Assembly: GCF_023555415.1 (NCBI RefSeq)
Contig: NZ_JAKRYL010000019.1
Location: 26,474-90,473, forward strand
Reading direction: 5' to 3'
From: Halalkalibacter alkaliphilus
Lineage (GTDB): Bacteria > Bacillota > Bacilli > Bacillales > Bacillaceae_D
DNA length: 64,000 nt
The notes below the pieces were generated by a model. That model searched no databases. It was not told the DNA's origin and saw only the letters and a program-made list of their open reading frames with translations. Position numbers and translations under genes: made by a program. The stretch's first letter is position 1. Each line of letters starts with the position of its first letter. Shown here in pieces: positions 62,097-64,000 of this stretch.

Positions 62097-62428
62097 CAAA
62101 TGAGGAAGCCGCCGAAGTTCTCCTAACGATCCACGAAGTCTATCCATCCTACGAAATCACGGAACGGAAAATAAAAATCCTTGTCCCAGCCTTACTGAAA
62201 ATGGATCTTGCTGGGGTTATGAAACGGTTGAATGAATATATTATGACCAACCCTTGGCCACCAACGATTTCAGATATTGCCTCTTATTCACTTCAGGAAA
62301 ACGAAGTGTTGAGAAAAACGCAGGAGTATGAAAAACGTGCTTCTGAGAATCCCCCAACGAAAGAGCAAATCGAAGAATTCCACGAACGATTCAAGCAGTT
62401 TGGGTTAACGGAGTCAGAAGATGAATGA
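62093..62428 (+). CDS. G39P-like helicase loader/inhibitor
   Basis: A 111-residue protein in the order seen in SPP1-type phages, between the organiser and the DnaB-like helicase. VLLTIHEVYPSYEITERKIK and LNEYIMTNPWPPTISDIA fit the G39P N-terminal domain. It holds the helicase until it is loaded at the origin. Coupled by overlap at both ends. Confidence 0.75.
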   Translation: MTNEEAAEVLLTIHEVYPSYEITERKIKILVPALLKMDLAGVMKRLNEYIMTNPWPPTISDIASYSLQENEVLRKTQEYEKRASENPPTKEQIEEFHERFKQFGLTESEDE

Positions 62429-63743
62429 GCACGCATCTGTTGCTGAACAAGCTGTTATTGGAGCCATCCTCCTTGATCCTGAGCTTATTAAAGAATGTAG
62501 TCTGCAGGAAGAACATTTCTACGAAGCCCGCCATAAGATCATCTTTCAAGCGATGCGAGCATTAGAACGGTCTGAAACCCCTCCAGATATCGTAGCTGTC
62601 GTGACCATGTTACGCGATGTCCTCGAATCGATTGGGGGAGTGGCGTACCTATCTGATCTGGTGAATGCCGTCGCTACAACTAGCAACTTTAAACACTACG
62701 AAGAGCTGATCCTCGAACATGTTCGAAAACGGTCGGCCACTAAGCTCACCGAACAATTTCACCATGAAGCAAATGATGAGACCATCGATACTCTGATCAC
62801 GGAGCTCCAACAAATACAGGAGCTGACGATTAAGAAACAACACCGGACGAAAATAGAGATCCTTGCTGATGTCGTTGAAACGTTGCACGAACCATCCGAA
62901 GATCTCAGAGGAAGACCAAGTGGCATTATCGATCTCGATAAAATGACGGGAGGTTGGCAAAAGCAGGACCTGATCATTGTTGCTGCGAGACCTTCTGTCG
63001 GAAAAACGGCGTTTGCCTTGCACATGGGTGCTGTTAACTGCCGCAGGGGAGGAGTGACGACTTTCTTTTCCCTGGAAATGGCAGATAGACAATTAGCCAT
63101 TAGGTGGATCAATGCAGAAGGGAGGATTGACGGGATGAAATGGAAAAACCCGACACGGTTCTTTTCCGCTTCCGATTATCGTCAAGCTGTAAATGCTATC
63201 GGAACCATTGAAAAGTGGGACATGGAAATCATCGATAACCCGAGTATCAAAGTCTCTGAAATTCGTTCCAAACTAAACGAAATAAAACGTCGATACCCGA
63301 ACCGCGACCATCTTGTCATCATTGATTACCTCCAGCTCATCCAGCCCTCTAGCAAACGGGGAGAAAACCGCCAACAAGAAGTGTCTTCAATTTCACGTTC
63401 CCTAAAAGCAATGGCAAGAGAGCTCGACGTCCCGATTATCGCCCTGTCACAGCTATCAAGGAAGGTTGAGTCCCGCCAAGAGAAACGGCCAATGATGTCG
63501 GACATCCGAGAGTCGGGAAGCATTGAGCAGGATGCAGACATTGTTGCCTTTTTGTACCGTGATGATTATTACGATAATGAAACGGACGGGCGAAACAAAA
63601 TTGAAATCATTATCGCAAAGCAACGGAATGGACCTGTTGGGACGGTAGAGGCCTTGTTTGAGAAGGAATATGGAAGGTTTGTGAATCTAGCAAAAAGCAA
63701 TGCTAATAAGGAGGCCGGCAAATGGGAGAAGTCCAGCAATTAA
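62421..63743 (+). CDS. DnaB-like replicative helicase of a prophage
   Basis: A 440-residue DnaB/G40P-type helicase. The N-terminal domain opens ASVAEQAVIGAILLDPELIK. The RecA-like core has IIVAARPSVGKTAFALHM (Walker A), TTFFSLEMADRQLAIRW, HLVIIDYLQLIQPS (Walker B) and ALSQLSRKVESR, with the family end DIRESGSIEQDADIVAFLYR. It unwinds DNA at the fork of the phage genome. The host DnaB is usually unlinked to such loaders, so this is the phage copy. Confidence 0.93.
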   Translation: MNEHASVAEQAVIGAILLDPELIKECSLQEEHFYEARHKIIFQAMRALERSETPPDIVAVVTMLRDVLESIGGVAYLSDLVNAVATTSNFKHYEELILEHVRKRSATKLTEQFHHEANDETIDTLITELQQIQELTIKKQHRTKIEILADVVETLHEPSEDLRGRPSGIIDLDKMTGGWQKQDLIIVAARPSVGKTAFALHMGAVNCRRGGVTTFFSLEMADRQLAIRWINAEGRIDGMKWKNPTRFFSASDYRQAVNAIGTIEKWDMEIIDNPSIKVSEIRSKLNEIKRRYPNRDHLVIIDYLQLIQPSSKRGENRQQEVSSISRSLKAMARELDVPIIALSQLSRKVESRQEKRPMMSDIRESGSIEQDADIVAFLYRDDYYDNETDGRNKIEIIIAKQRNGPVGTVEALFEKEYGRFVNLAKSNANKEAGKWEKSSN

Positions 63744-63880
63744 AAGTAGCATACGATATGTCACTGTTGAAAAAGCAAATTCGGGAATACGAGTTGAAGA
63801 ATGAATTACTAGTAAGAGAGAACCAGTTGCTGAAGCAGCAGGTTCGGGTGTTGAAGGGGAGGACTGGGAGGAAGGAATGA
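63722..63880 (+). CDS. Small coiled-coil protein (52 aa)
   Basis: The ATG overlaps the helicase gene end and AAGGAGG lies in front. EVQQLKVAYDMSLLKKQIRE then LKNELLVRENQLLKQQVRVL is an evident coiled coil. Probably part of the phage replication operon. Family not recognised. Confidence 0.6.
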   Translation: MGEVQQLKVAYDMSLLKKQIREYELKNELLVRENQLLKQQVRVLKGRTGRKE

Positions 63881-63882
63881 GG

Positions 63883-63931
63883 GGGCGGCGGGACGGCGTG
63901 GGACGGCGGGACGGGTACCTTGTCCCGCCAG
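63883..63931. repeat. G-C rich dispersed repeat, tandem copies
   Basis: GGGGCGGCGGGACGGCGTGG and GGACGGCGGGACGGGTACC form a tandem of GGCGGGACGG-type units, then the inverse TTGTCCCGCC. This is much more G-C rich than its surroundings and of the same family as 29915. Confidence 0.6.
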
Positions 63932-64000
63932 CGGTTATCATCGTCTCATGCGGATTCACGTTCCGTTATTTGTGACAAAAACAGTGATTGCCTAAGGTTT

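Overview
The window is low-GC chromosomal DNA from a Bacillaceae-type Firmicute. This rests on strong AGGAGG-type ribosome binding sites, many TTG and GTG starts, a ComK homologue, typical Bacillus small families (DUF4023, DUF6366, DUF2935, TIGR04104-like) and an intact hut-type operon. I cannot assign a species.

Layout. 1-3.3 kb is the end of a type IV McrBC restriction locus, followed by an HrgA-like nuclease gene between two 25-bp direct repeats and a shard of an Mrr-like nuclease. 3.9-4.7 kb has a short ComK and a tRNA-Leu(CAA) with a ruined 5' end, possibly an integration scar. 5-7.9 kb holds small membrane proteins of unknown role, a winged-helix-like protein and a broken DUF4365 gene. 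8.1-16.6 kb is an AlwI-like type IIS restriction-modification island: two different adenine methyltransferases, a group II intron remnant just after their terminator, two AlwI-family endonuclease-like proteins and an unknown protein between these. 17.2-23.9 kb has two related PLD-helicases. One carries DUF3427 and converges on a NUDIX gene. The other closes a tight HIT / MazG-like / PLD-helicase operon. Together 1-24 kb reads as a defence island.

24-30.3 kb is patchy: secreted and membrane proteins, an extracellular esterase with RsgI-like traits, several gene fragments (flavin reductase, IS256-type transposase, RsgI) and a duplicated DUF4023 tail at both ends. 30.5-39.4 kb is the most notable metabolic block: an AraC-type response regulator, a BCCT transporter, an ammonia-lyase homologue that lacks the Ala-Ser-Gly MIO tripeptide, then hutU, hutI and hutG. 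The lyase resembles MIO-less ergothionase in this respect. With a betaine transporter and a canonical urocanate pathway it suggests catabolism of a histidine betaine such as hercynine (trimethylamine elimination to urocanate) instead of plain histidine deamination. This is an inference.

39.5-47.7 kb has a tandem MerR regulator divergent from VOC/PhnB-like genes and a large UvrA-like ABC ATPase, an SRPBCC protein, decayed VOC and phosphatase genes, and a zeta-like kinase with a small antitoxin-like partner. 47.9-61 kb is mixed accessory and core DNA: small proteins, an EamA transporter, a secreted DUF1906 protein, a retropepsin-like pair, a dus pseudogene, DUF2935, a cupredoxin, a sugar dehydrogenase-like protein, GNAT, an aldo/keto reductase and a possible ADP-ribosyltransferase-like protein. 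61.3-64 kb opens a prophage replication module (DnaD-like organiser, G39P-like loader, DnaB-like helicase) that runs off the right end.
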